In this document: piece after piece, positions 24,240-37,974 of the stretch
Numbering within the stretch: the first letter of the stretch is position 1
How the letters are laid out: the number at the start of each line of letters is the position of its first letter
NCBI GenBank assembly: GCA_028752905.1
Contig: JAQNBH010000012.1
Location: 19,743,545 to 19,807,544 of the forward strand
Origin: Cladorhizidae sp. MBARI D1340-BT2
Lineage: Eukaryota; Porifera; Demospongiae; Poecilosclerida; Cladorhizidae
Direction: 5' to 3'
DNA length: 64,000 nucleotides
The notes under the pieces: generated by a model
The model's database searches: none
What the model was told of the DNA's origin: nothing
What the model saw: only the letters and a program-made list of their open reading frames with translations
Program-made: the position numbers and the translations under genes

Positions 24240-27200
24240 TTGAGTACTCTAAGTATTAGCAAGTTATGGTGATTTGAAGTGGTAAGGTTTGCGATCTTTC
24301 CTGGCGTTTTCCAGTTGCCAAAGCGGTGGCTTTGCAGTGAAAAACCACTACATTTATTGATAATCTGTTGACATGTTGCAGATAAGGGCCTTCTCTATCA
24401 GTTGACAAAATCTGGGACTTTGGTCTTGTTAATTAGGGCACTTATGACATGTTAGCTTCGTAGATTATCCACACTTCACTGAATAGACTTGATGTATAGC
24501 TATTAAGATAGGACTCTCTAAGTGCTCTCTCTTGATACCAAACATCCATATATTCTGCACACTTCACTGTAATGGACTTGCATGATAGGTATCTCTCAGT
24601 GTTCTCTATCTTGAGCTAAACATGTTAGCTTCATAGATTCTCCACACTTCACTGAATAGACTTGATATATAGCTCTAAAGGTAGGTCTCTCTCTGTTCTC
24701 TCTTGATACCAAACATCCGTATATTCTGCATACATAGAATCACAAGTTAGGTTTCTCTATGTGTTCTCTATCTTGATGCTAAACAGGTTAGCTTCATAGA
24801 TTCTCCACACTTCACTGTATAAACTTGATATATAGCTATTAAGATAGGTCTCTCCCTGTGCTCTCTGTTGATATCAAACATCCATAATATTCTGCACACT
24901 TCACTGTAATGGACTTGATATGATTCGAATGATAGGTTTCATTATGTGTTCTCTATCTTGATATTTGCCCTAATTTGGTCTATATGTTTCTCAATTTTTC
25001 CCCAAAAATCTTGTTATTTTGCCGTAAAGCTTATAACATTTCAACACTTTACCCAAAAAAGATAATTTTTATATCACCGGATAGCCCTTCTAATTATCTG
25101 TCTTTTGTACGTGCCAAAATTTTGAGTACTCTAAGTATTAGCAAGTTATGGCGATTTGAAGTGGTAAGGTTTGCGATCTTTCCTGGCGTTTTCCAGTTGC
25201 CAAAGCGGTGGCCTGCCAGTGAAAAACCACTACATTTATTGATAATCTGTTGACATGTTGCAGATAAGGGCCTTCTCTATCAGTTGACAAAATCTGGGAC
25301 TTTGGTCTTGTTAATTAGGGCAGTTATGACATGTTAGCTTCGTAGATTATCCACACTTCACTGAATAGACTTGATGTATAGCTATTAAGATAGGACTCTC
25401 TAAGTGCTCTCTCTTGATACCAAACATCCATATATTCTGCACACTTCACTGTAATGGACTTGCAAGATAGGTATCTCTCAGTGTTCTCTATCTTGAGCTA
25501 AACATGTTAGCTTCATAGATTCTCCACACTTCACTGAATAGACTTGATATATAGCTCTAAAGGTAGGCCTCTCTCTGTTCTCTCTCTTGATACCAAACAT
25601 CCGTATATTCTGCATACATAGAATCACAAGATAGGTTTCTCTATGTGTTCTCTATCTTGATGATAAACAGGTTAGCTTCATAGATTCTCCACACTTCACT
25701 GTATAAACTTGATATATAGCTATTAAGATAGGTCTCTCCCTGTGCTCTCTGTTGATATCAAACATCCATAATATTCTGCACATTTCACTGTAATGGACTT
25801 GATATGATTCGAATGATAGGTTTCATTATGTGTTCTCTATCTTGATATTTGCCCTAATTTGGTCTATATGTTTCTCATTTCCCCCCCCAAAATCTTGTTA
25901 TTTTGCCGTAAAGCTCATAACTTTTCTACACTTTACCCAAAAAAGATAATTTTTATATCACCGGATAGCCCTTCTAATTATCTGTCTTTTGTACGTGCCA
26001 AAATTTTGAGTACTCTAAGTATTAGCAAGTTATGGTGATTTGAAGTGGTAAGGTTTGCGATCTTTCCTGGCGTTTTCCAGTTGCCAAAGCGGTGGCCTGC
26101 CAGTGAAAAACCACTACATTTATTGATAATCTGTTGACATGTTGCAGATAAGGGCCTTCTCTATCAGTTGACAAAATCTGGGACTTTGGTCTTGTTAATT
26201 AGGGCAGTTATGACATGTTAGCTTCGTAGATTATCCACACTTCACTGAATAGACTTGATGTATAGCTATTAAGATAGGACTCTCTAAGTGCTCTCTCTTG
26301 ATACCAAACATCCATATATTCTGCACACTTCACTGTAATGGACTTGCAAGATAGGTATCTCTCAGTGTTCTCTATCTTGAGCTAAACATGTTAGCTTCAT
26401 AGATTCTCCACACTTCACTGAATAGACTTGATATATAGCTCTAAAGGTAGGCCTCTCTCTGTTCTCTCTCTTGATACCAAACATCCGTATATTCTGCATA
26501 CATAGAATCACAAGATAGGTTTCTCTATGTGTTCTCTATCTTGATGCTAAACAGGTTAGCTTCATAGATTCTCCACACTTCCCTGTATAAACTTGATATA
26601 TAGCTATTAAGATAGGTCTCTCCCTGTGCTCTCTGTTGATATCAAACATCCATAATATTCTGCACACTTCACTGTAATGGACTTGATATGATTCGAATGA
26701 TAGGTTTCATTATGTGTTCTCTATCTTGATATTTGCCCTAATTTGGTCTATATGTTTCTCATTTTCCCCCCAAAAATCTTGTTATTTTGCCGTAAAGCTC
26801 ATAACTTTTCTACACTTTAGCCAAAAAAGATAATATTTATATCACCGGATAGCCCTTCTAATTATCTGTCTTTTGTACGTGCCAAAATTTTGAGTACTCT
26901 AAGTATTAGCAAGTTATGGTGATTTGAAGTGGTAAGGTTTGCGATCTTTCCTGGCGTTTTCCAGTTGCCAAAGCGGTGGCTTTGCAGTGAAAAACCACTA
27001 CATTTATTGATAATCTGTTGACATGTTGCAGATAAGGGCCTTCTCTATCAGTTGACAAAATCTGGGACTTTGGTCTTGTTAATTAGGGCACTTATGACAT
27101 GTTAGCTTCGTAGATTATCCACACTTCACTGAATAGACTTGATGTATAGCTATTAAGATAGGACTCTCTAAGTGCTCTCTCTTGATACCAAACATCCATA

Positions 27201-28110
27201 TATTCTGCACACTTCACTGTAATGGACTTGCATGATAGGTATCTCTCAGTGTTCTCTATCTTGAGCTAAACATGTTAGCTTCATAGATTCTCCACACTTC
27301 ACTGAATAGACTTGATATATAGCTCTAAAGGTAGGTCTCTCTCTGTTCTCTCTTGATACCAAACATCCGTATATTCTGCATACATAGAATCACAAGTTAG
27401 GTTTCTCTATGTGTTCTCTATCTTGATGCTAAACAGGTTAGCTTCATAGATTCTCCACACTTCACTGTATAAACTTGATATATAGCTATTAAGATAGGTC
27501 TCTCCCTGTGCTCTCTGTTGATATCAAACATCCATAATATTCTGCACACTTCACTGTAATGGACTTGATATGATTCGAATGATAGGTTTCATTATGTGTT
27601 CTCTATCTTGATATTTGCCCTAATTTGGTCTATATGTTTCTCAATTTTTCCCCAAAAATCTTGTTATTTTGCCGTAAAGCTTATAACATTTCAACACTTT
27701 ACCCAAAAAAGATAATTTTTATATCACCGGATAGCCCTTCTAATTATCTGTCTTTTGTACGTGCCAAAATTTTGAGTACTCTAAGTATTAGCAAGTTATG
27801 GCGATTTGAAGTGGTAAGGTTTGCGATCTTTCCTGGCGTTTTCCAGTTGCCAAAGCGGTGGCCTGCCAGTGAAAAACCACTACATTTATTGATAATCTGT
27901 TGACATGTTGCAGATAAGGGCCTTCTCTATCAGTTGACAAAATCTGGGACTTTGGTCTTGTTAATTAGGGCAGTTATGACATGTTAGCTTCGTAGATTAT
28001 CCACACTTCACTGAATAGACTTGATGTATAGCTATTAAGATAGGACTCTCTAAGTGCTCTCTCTTGATACCAAACATCCATATATTCTGCACACTTCACT
28101 GTAATGGACT
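24240..28110 (+). repeat. Three-monomer-offset duplication (offset 2650 bp)
   Basis: About 24240-25460 recurs at about 26890-28110. Both copies have GGTGGCTTTGCAGTG in place of GGTGGCCTGCCAGTG and GGGCACTTATGAC in place of GGGCAGTTATGAC (units 28 and 31). In the next unit both have AAGCTTATAAC with ATGGCGATTT (units 29 and 32). The markers differ outside this stretch: unit 31 alone has CACTTTAGCC and GATAATATTT, unit 29 ends GCAAG and unit 32 ends GCATG. Confidence 0.78.
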
Positions 28111-29127
28111 TGCATGATAGGTATCTCTCAGTGTTCTCTATCTTGAGCTAAACATGTTAGCTTCATAGATTCTCCACACTTCACTGAATAGACTTGATAT
28201 ATAGCTCTAAAGGTAGGTCTCTCTCTGTTCTCTCTTGATACCAAACATCCGTATATTCTGCATACATAGAATCACAAGTTAGGTTTCTCTATGTGTTCTC
28301 TATCTTGATGCTAAACAGGTTAGCTTCATAGATTCTCCACACTTCACTGTATAAACTTGATATATAGCTATTAAGATAGGTCTCTCCCTGTGCTCTCTGT
28401 TGATATCAAACATCCATAATATTCTGCACACTTCACTGTAATGGACTTGATATGATTCGAATGATAGGTTTCATTATGTGTTCTCTATCTTGATATTTGC
28501 CCTAATTTGGTCTATATGTTTCTCAATTTTTCCCCAAAAATCTTGTTATTTTGCCGTAAAGCTCATAACATTTCAACACTTTACCCAAAAAAGATAATAT
28601 TTATATCCCCGGATAGCCCTTCTAATTATCTGTCTTTTGTAAGTGCCAAAATTTTGAGTACTCTAAGTATTAGCAAGTTATGGTGATTTGAAGTGGTAAG
28701 GTTTGCGATCTTTCCTGGCGTTTTCCAGTTGCGAAAGCGGTGGCCTGCCAGTGAAAAACCACTACATTTATTGATAATCTGTTGACATGTTGCAGATAAG
28801 GGCCTTCTCTATCAGTTGACAAAATCTGGGACTTTGGTCTTGTTAATTAGGGCAGTTATGACATGTTAGCTTCGTAGATTATCCACACTTCACTGAATAG
28901 ACTTGATGTATAGCTATTAAGATAGGACTCTCTAAGTGCTCTCTCTTGATACCAAACATCCATATATTCTGCACACTTCACTGTAATGGACTTGCAAGAT
29001 AGGTATCTCTCAGTGTTCTATATCTTGAGCTAAACATGTTAGCTTCATAGATTCTCCACACTTCACTGAATAGACTTGATATATAGCTCTAAAGGTAGGC
29101 CTCTCTCTGTTCTCTCTCTTGATACCA

Positions 29128-32100
29128 AACATCCGTATATTCTGCATACATAGAATCACAAGATAGGTTTCTCTATGTGTTCTCTATCTTGATGCTAAAC
29201 AGGTTAGCTTCATAGATTCTCCACACTTCACTGTATAAACTTTATATATAGCTATTAAGATAGGTCTCTCCCTGTGCTCTCTGTTGATATCAAACATCCA
29301 TAATATTCTGCACACTTCACTGTAATGGACTTGATATGATTCGAATGATAGGTTTCATTATGTGTTCTCTATCTTGATATTTGCCCTAATTTGGTCTATA
29401 TGTTTCTCATTTTCCCCCCAAAAAGCTTGTTATTTTGCCGTAAAGCTCATAACTTTTCTACACTTTACCCAAAAAAGATTTTTTTTATATCACCGGATAG
29501 CCCTTCTAATTATCTGTCTTTTGTAAGTGCCAAAATTTTGAGTACTCTAAGTATTAGCAAGTTATGGTGATTTGAAGTGGTAAGGTTTGCGATCTTTCCT
29601 GGCGTTTTCCAGTTGCGAAAGCGGTGGCCTGCCAGTGAAAAACCACTACATTTATTGATAATCTGTTGACATGTTGCAGATAAGGGCCTTCTCTATCAGT
29701 TGACAAAATCTGGGACTTTGGTCTTGTTAATTAGGGCAGTTATGACATGTTAGCTTCGTAGATTATCCACACTTCACTGAATAGAATTGATGTATAGCTA
29801 TTAAGATAGGACTCTCTAAGTGCTCTCTCTTGATACCAAACATCCATATATTCTGCACACTTCACTGTAATGGACTTGCAAGATAGGTATCTCTCAGTGT
29901 TCTCTATCTTGAGCTAAATATGTTAGCTTCATAGATTCTCCACACTTCACTGAATAAACTTGATATATAGCTCTAAAGGTAGGCCTCTCTCTGTTCTCTC
30001 TCTTGATACCAAACATCCGTATATTCTGCATACATAGAATCACAAGATAGGTTTCTCTATGTGTTCTCTATCTTGATGCTAAACAGGTTAGCTTCATAGA
30101 TTCTCCACACTTCACTGTATAAACTTTATATATAGCTATTAAGATAGGTCTCTCCCTGTGCTCTCTGTTGATATCAAACATCCATAATATTCTGCACACT
30201 TCACTGTAATGGACTTGATATGATTCGAATGATAGGTTTCATTATGTGTTCTCTATCTTGATATTTGCCCTAATTTGGTCTATATGTTTCTCATTTTCCC
30301 CCCAAAAATCTTGTTATTTTGCCGTAAAGCTCATAACTTTGCTACACTTTACCCAAAAAAGAAATTTTTTATATCACCGGATAGCCCTTCTAATTATCTG
30401 TCTTTTGTACGTGCCAAAATTTTGAGTACTCTAAGTATTAGCAAGTTATGGTGATTTGAAGTGGTAAGGTTTGCGATCTTTCCTGGCGTTTTCCAGTTGC
30501 CAAAGCGGTGGCCTGCCAGTGAAAAACCACTACATTTATTGATAATCTGTTGACATGTTGCAGATAAGGGCCTTCTCTATCAGTTGACAAAATCTGGGAC
30601 TTTGGTCTTGTTAATTAGGGCAGTTATGACATGTTAGCTTCGTAGATTATCCACACTTCACTGAATAGACTTGATGTATAGCTATTAAGATAGGACTCTC
30701 TAAGTGCTCTCTCTTGATACCAAACATCCATATATTCTGCACACTTCACTGTAATGGACTTGCAAGATAGGTATCTCTCAGTGTTCTCTATCTTGAGCTA
30801 AACATGTTAGCTTCATAGATTCTCCACACTTCACTGAATAGACTTGATATATAGCTCTAAAGGTAGGCCTCTCTCTGTTCTCTCTCTTGATACCAAACAT
30901 CCGTATATTCTGCATACATAGAATCACAAGATAGGTTTCTCTATGTGTTCTCTATCTTGATGCTAAACAGGTTAGCTTCATAGATTCTCCACACTTCACT
31001 GTATAAACTTGATATATAGCTATTAAGATAGGTCTCTCCCTGTGCTCTCTGTTGATATCAAACATCCATAATATTCTGCACATTTCACTGTAATGGACTT
31101 GATATGATTCGAATGATAGGTTTCATTATGTGTTCTCTATCTTGATATTTGCCCTAATTTGGTCTATATGTTTCTCATTTCCCCCCCCAAAATCTTGTTA
31201 TTTTGCCGTAAAGCTCATAACATTTCAACACTTTACCCAAAAAAGATAATTTTTATATCACCGGATAGCCCTTCTAATTATCTGTCTTTTGTACGTGCCA
31301 AAATTTTGAGTACTCTAAGTATTAGCAAGTTATGGTGATTTGAAGTGGTAAGGTTTGCGATCTTTCCTGGCGTTTTCCAGTTGCCAAAGCGGTGGCCTGC
31401 CAGTGAAAAACCACTACATTTATTGATAATCTGTTGACATGTTGCAGATAAGGGCCTTCTCTATCAGTTGACAAAATCTGGGACTTTGGTCTTGTTAATT
31501 AGGGCAGTTATGACATGTTAGCTTCGTAGATTATCCACACTTCACTGAATAGACTTGATGTATAGCTATTAAGATAGGACTCTCTAAGTGCTCTCTCTTG
31601 ATACCAAACATCCATATATTCTGCACACTTCACTGTAATGGACTTGCAAGATAGGTATCTCTCAGTGTTCTCTATCTTGAGCTAAACATGTTAGCTTCAT
31701 AGATTCTCCACACTTCACTGAATAGACTTGATATATAGCTCTAAAGGTAGGCCTCTCTCTGTTCTCTCTCTTGATACCAAACATCCGTATATTCTGCATA
31801 CATAGAATCACAAGATAGGTTTCTCTATGTGTTCTCTATCTTGATGCTAAACAGGTTAGCTTCATAGATTCTCCACACTTCACTGTATAAACTTGATATA
31901 TAGCTATTAAGATAGGTCTCTCCCTGTGCTCTCTGTTGATATCAAACATCCATAATATTCTGCACATTTCACTGTAATGGACTTGATATGATTCGAATGA
32001 TAGGTTTCATTATGTGTTCTCTATCTTGATATTTGCCCTAATTTGGTCTATATGTTTCTCATTTTCCCCCCCAAAATCTTGTTATTTTGCCGTAAAGCTC

Positions 32101-35100
32101 ATAACTTTTCTACACTTTATCCAAAAAAGATAATTTTTATATCACCGGATAGCCCTTCTAATTATCTGTCTTTTGTACGTGCCAAAATTTTGAGTACTCT
32201 AAGTATTAGCAAGTTATGGTGATTTGAAGTGGTAAGGTTTGCGATCTTTCCTGGCGTTTTCCAGTTGCCAAAGCGGTGGCCTGCCAGTGAAAAACCACTA
32301 CATTTATTGATAATCTGTTGACATGTTGCAGATAAGGGCCTTCTCTATCAGTTGACAAAATCTGGGACTTTGGTCTTGTTAATTAGGGCAGTTATGACAT
32401 GTTAGCTTCGTAGATTATCCACACTTCACTGAATAGACTTGATGTATAGCTATTAAGATAGGACTCTCTAAGTGCTCTCTCTTGATACCAAACATCCATA
32501 TATTCTGCACACTTCACTGTAATGGACTTGCAAGATAGGTATCTCTCAGTGTTCTCTATCTTGAGCTAAACATGTTAGCTTCATAGATTCTCCACACTTC
32601 ACTGAATAGACTTGATATATAGCTCTAAAGGTAGGCCTCTCTCTGTTCTCTCTCTTGATACCAAACATCCGTATATTCTGCATACATAGAATCACAAGAT
32701 AGGTTTCTCTATGTGTTCTCTATCTTGATGCTAAATAGGTTAGCTTCATAGATTCTCCACACTTCACTGTATAAACTTGATATATAGCTATTAAGATAGG
32801 TCTCTCCCTGTGCTCTCTGTTGATATCAAACATCCATAATATTCTGCACATTTCACTGTAATGGACTTGATATGATTCGAATGATAGGTTTCATTATGTG
32901 TTCTCTATCTTGATATTTGCCCTAATTTGGTCTATATGTTTCTCATTTCCCCCCCCAAAATCTTGTTATTTTGCCGTAAAGCTCATAACTTTTCTACACT
33001 TTACCCAAAAAAGATAATTTTTATATCACCGGATAGCCCTTCTAATTATCTGTCTTTTGTACGTGCCAAAATTTTGAGTACTCTAAGTATTAGCAAGTTA
33101 TGGTGATTTGAAGTGGTAAGGTTTGCGATCTTTCCTGGCGTTTTCCAGTTGCCAAAGCGGTGGCCTGCCAGTGAAAAACCACTACATTTATTGATAATCT
33201 GTTGACATGTTGCAGATAAGGGCCTTCTCTATCAGTTGACAAAATCTGGGACTTTGGTCTTGTTAATTAGGGCAGTTATGACATGTTAGCTTCGTAGATT
33301 ATCCACACTTCACTGAATAGACTTGATGTATAGCTATTAAGATAGGACTCTCTAAGTGCTCTCTCTTGATACCAAACATCCATATATTCTGCACACTTCA
33401 CTGTAATGGACTTGCAAGATAGGTATCTCTCAGTGTTCTCTATCTTGAGCTAAACATGTTAGCTTCATAGATTCTCCACACTTCACTGAATAGACTTGAT
33501 ATATAGCTCTAAAGGTAGGCCTCTCTCTGTTCTCTCTCTTGATACCAAACATCCGTATATTCTGCATACATAGAATCACAAGATAGGTTTCTCTATGTGT
33601 TCTCTATCTTGATGCTAAACAGGTTAGCTTCATAGATTCTCCACACTTCACTGTATAAACTTGATATATAGCTATTAAGATAGGTCTCTCCCTGTGCTCT
33701 CTGTTGATATCAAACATCCATAATATTCTGCACACTTCACTGTAATGGACTTGATATGATTCGAATGATAGGTTTCATTATGTGTTCTCTATCTTGATAT
33801 TTGCCCTAATTTGGTCTATATGTTTCTCATTTTCCCCCCCAAAATCTTGTTATTTTGCCGTAAAGCTCATAACTTTTCTACACTTTACCCAAAAAAGAAA
33901 TTTTTTATATCACCGGATAGCCCTTCTAATTATCTGTCTTTTGTACGTGCCAAAATTTTGAGTACTCTAAGTATTAGCAAGTTATGGTGATTTGAAGTGG
34001 TAAGGTTTGCGATCTTTCCTGGCGTTTTCCAGTTGCCAAAGCGGTGGCCTGCCAGTGAAAAACCACTACATTTATTGATAATCTGTTGACATGTTGCAGA
34101 TAAGGGCCTTCTCTATCAGTTGACAAAATCTGGGACTTTGGTCTTGTTAATTAGGGCAGTTATGACATGTTAGCTTCGTAGATTATCCACACTTCACTGA
34201 ATAGACTTGATGTATAGCTATTAAGATAGGACTCTCTAAGTGCTCTCTCTTGATACCAAACATCCATATATTCTGCACACTTCACTGTAATGGACTTGCA
34301 AGATAGGTATCTCTCAGTGTTCTCTATCTTGAGCTAAACATGTTAGCTTCATAGATTCTCCACACTTCACTGAATAGACTTGATATAATTATAGCTCTAA
34401 AGGTAGGCCTCTCTCTGTTCTCTCTCTTGATACCAAACATCCGTATATTCTGCATACATAGAATCACAAGATAGGTTTCTCTATGTGTTCTCTATCTTGA
34501 TGCTAAACAGGTTAGCTTCATAGATTCTCCACACTTCACTGTATAAACTTGATATATAGCTATTAAGATAGGTCTCTCCCTGTGCTCTCTGTTGATATCA
34601 AACATCCATAATATTCTGCACACTTCACTGTAATGGACTTGATATGATTCGAATGATAGGTTTCATTATGTGTTCTCTATCTTGATATTTGCCCTAATTT
34701 GGTCTATATGTTTCTCATTTTCCCCCCAAAAATCTTGTTATTTTGCCGTAAAGCTCATAACATTTCAACACTTTACCCAAAAAAGATAATTTTTATATCA
34801 CCGGATAGCCCTTCTAATTATCTGTCTTTTGTACGTGCCAAAATTTTGAGTACTCTAAGTATTAGCAAGTTATGATGATTTGAAGTGGTAAGGTTTGCGA
34901 TCTTTCCTGGCGTTTTCCAGTTGCCAAAGCGGTGGCCTGCCAGTGAAAAACCACTACATTTATTGATAATCTGTTGACATGTTGCAGATAAGGGCCTTCT
35001 CTATCAGTTGACAAAATCTGGGACTTTGGTCTTGTTAATTAGGGCAGTTATGACATGTTAGCTTCGTAGATTATCCACACTTCACTGAATAGACTTGATG

Positions 35101-37974
35101 TATAGCTATTAAGATAGGACTCTCTAAGTGCTCTCTCTTGATACCAAACATCCATATATTCTGCACACTTCACTGTAATGGACTTGCAAGATAGGTATCT
35201 CTCAGTGTTCTCTATCTTGAGCTAAACATGTTAGCTTCATAGATTCTCCACACTTCACTGAATAGACTTGATATATAGCTCTAAATGTAGGCCTCTCTCT
35301 GTTCTCTCTCTTGATACCAAACATCCGTATATTCTGCATACATAGAATCACAAGATAGGTTTCTCTATGTGTTCTCTATCTTGATGCTAAACAGGTTAGC
35401 TTCATAGATTCTCCACACTTCACTGTATAAACTTGATATATAGCTATTAAGATAGGTCTCTCCCTGTGCTCTCTGTTGATATCAAACATCCATAATATTC
35501 TGCACACTTCACTGTAATGGACTTGATATGATTCGAATGATAGGTTTCATTATGTGTTCTCTATCTTGATATTTGCCCTAATTTGGTCTATATGTTTCTC
35601 ATTTTCCCCCCCAAAATCTTGTTATTTTGCCGTAAAGCTCATAACTTTTCTACACTTTACCTAAAAAAGAATTTTTTTATATCACCGAATAGCCCTTCTA
35701 ATTATCTGTCTTTTGTACGTGCCAAAATTTTAAGTACTCTAAGTATTAGCAAGTTATGGTGATTTGAAGTGGTAAGGTTTGCGATCTTTCCTGGCGTTTT
35801 CCAGTTGCCAAAGCGGTGGCCTGCCAGTGAAAAACCACTACATTTATTGATAATCTGTTGACATGTTGCAGATAAGGGCCTTCTCTATCAGTTGACAAAA
35901 TCTGGGACTTTGGTCTTGTTAATTAGGGCAGTTATGACATGTTAGCTTCGTAGATTATCCACACTTCACTGAATAGACTTGATGTATAGCTATTAAGATA
36001 GGACTCTCTAAGTGCTCTCTCTTGATACCAAACATCCATATATTCTGCACACTTCACTGTAATGGACTTGCAAGATAGGTATCTCTCAGTGTTCTCTATC
36101 TTGAGCTAAACATGTTAGCTTCATAGATTCTCCACACTTCACTGAATAGACTTGATATAATTATAGCTCTAAAGGTAGGCCTCTCTCTGTTCTCTCTCTT
36201 GATACCAAACATCCGTATATTCTGCATACATAGAATCACAAGATAGGTTTCTCTATGTGTTCTCTATCTTGATGCTAAACAGGTTAGCTTCATAGATTCT
36301 CCACACTTCACTGTATAAACTTGATATATAGCTATTAAGATAGGTCTCTCCCTGTGCTCTCTGTTGATATCAAACATCCATAATATTCTGCACACTTCAC
36401 TGTAATGGACTTGATATGATTCGAATGATAGGTTTCATTATGTGTTCTCTATCTTGATATTTGCCCTAATTTGGTCTATATGTTTCTCATTTTCCCCCCA
36501 AAAATCTTGTTATTTTGCCGTAAAGCTCATAACATTTCAACACTTTACCCAAAAAAGATAATTTTTATATCACCGGATAGCCCTTCTAATTATCTGTCTT
36601 TTGTACGTGCCAAAATTTTGAGTACTCTAAGTATTAGCAAGTTATGGTGATTTGAAGTGGTAAGGTTTGCGATCTTTCCTGGCGTTTTCCAGTTGCCAAA
36701 GCGGTGGCCTGCCAGTGAAAAACCACTACATTTATTGATAATCTGTTGACATGTTGCAGATAAGGGCCTTCTCTATCAGTTGACAAAATCTGGGACTTTG
36801 GTCTTGTTAATTAGGGCAGTTATGACATGTTAGCTTCGTAGATTATCCACACTTCACTGAATAGACTTGATGTATAGCTATTAAGATAGGACTCTCTAAG
36901 TGCTCTCTCTTGATACCAAACATCCATATATTCTGCACACTTCACTGTAATGGACTTGCAAGATAGGTATCTCTCAGTGTTCTCTATCTTGAGCTAAACA
37001 TGTTAGCTTCATAGATTCTCCACACTTCACTGAATAGACTTGATATATAGCTCTAAAGGTAGGCCTCTCTCTGTTCTCTCTCTTGATACCAAACATCCGT
37101 ATATTCTGCATACATAGAATCACAAGATAGGTTTCTCTATGTGTTCTCTATCGTGATGCTAAACAGGTTAGCTTCATAGATTCTCCACACTTCACTGTAT
37201 AAACTTGATATATAGCTATTAAGATAGGTCTCTCCCTGTGCTCTCTGTTGATATCAAACATCCATAATATTCTGCACACTTCACTGTAATGGACTTGATA
37301 TGATTCGAATGATAGGTTTCATTATGTGTTCTCTATCTTGATATTTGCCCTAATTTGGTCTATATGTTTCTCATTTCCCCCCCCAAAATCTTGTTATTTT
37401 GCCGTAAAGCTCATAACTTTCTACACTTTACCCAAAAAAGAAATTTTTTATATCACCGGATAGCCCTTCTAATTATCTGTCTTTTGTATGTGCCAAAATT
37501 TTGAGTACTCTAAGTATTAGCAAGTTATGGTGATTTGAAGTGGTAAGGTTTGCGATCTTTCCTGGCGTTTTCCAGTTGCCAAAGCGGTGGCCTGCCAGTG
37601 AAAAACCACTACATTTATTGATAATCTGTTGACATGTTGCAGATAAGGGCCTTCTCTATCAGTTGACAAAATCTGGGACTTTGGTCTTGTTAATTAGGGC
37701 AGTTATGACATGTTAGCTACGTAGATTATCCACACTTCACTGAATAGACTTGATGTATAGCTATTAAGATAGGACTCTCTAAGTGCTCTCTCTTGATACC
37801 AAACATCCATATATTCTGCACACTTCACTGTAATGGACTTGCAAGATAGGTATCTCTCAGTGTTCTCTATCTTGAGCTAAACATGTTAGCTTCATAGATT
37901 CTCCACACTTCACTGAATAGACTTGATATATAGCTCTAAAGGTAGGCCTCTCTCTGTTCTCTCTCTTGATACCA
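29128..37974 (+). repeat. Subfamily block 4: units 34-43, homogeneous 884-bp type
   Basis: All ten monomers have CAAGATAGG in subrepeat B, GCAAGATAGG in subrepeat A, AGGCCT (AATGTAGGCCT in unit 40) and the long CT tract. Lengths are 884 bp apart from units 39 and 41 (888 bp, each with an extra AATT) and unit 43 (883 bp). Unit 34 shares GTAAGTGCC and TTGCGAAAGC with unit 33, so the block edge is not a clean junction between unrelated arrays. Units 34 and 35 share ACTTTATATATAGC. Confidence 0.82.
33548..37091 (+). repeat. Two-monomer-offset duplication marked by an extra AATT
   Basis: Subrepeat A of units 39 and 41 reads TTGATATAATTATAGCTC where all others read TTGATATATAGCTC. The insertions, near 34387 and 36159, are 1772 bp apart and make both units 888 bp. 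Unit 41 additionally has TTTACCTAAAAAAG, CACCGAATAG and TTTTAAGTAC upstream of this point, so only the 3' part of the monomer is a clean copy of unit 39. Confidence 0.78.

Larger units (their letters stand above)
8828..29127 (+). repeat. Subfamily block 3: units 11-33, mosaic of 881-884-bp types
   Basis: CAAGTTAGG units (12, 16, 18, 23, 24, 27, 29, 32, 33) alternate irregularly with CAAGATAGG units. Several neighbouring groups are near copies of each other: units 11 and 13 (both with CACTTCCCTG and ATAGTGATTT), 16-17 and 18-19, 21-22 and 25-26, 28-29 and 31-32. The pattern is that expected from repeated unequal exchange with small multimers. Nothing outside the satellite is present. Confidence 0.8.

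Noticed and set aside
24975..25253. A 92-codon open frame, repeated at 27625-27903
   Set aside because: It is the longest frame in the window but exists twice only because units 29 and 32 are copies. Sister monomers interrupt it, and no protein family is recognisable.
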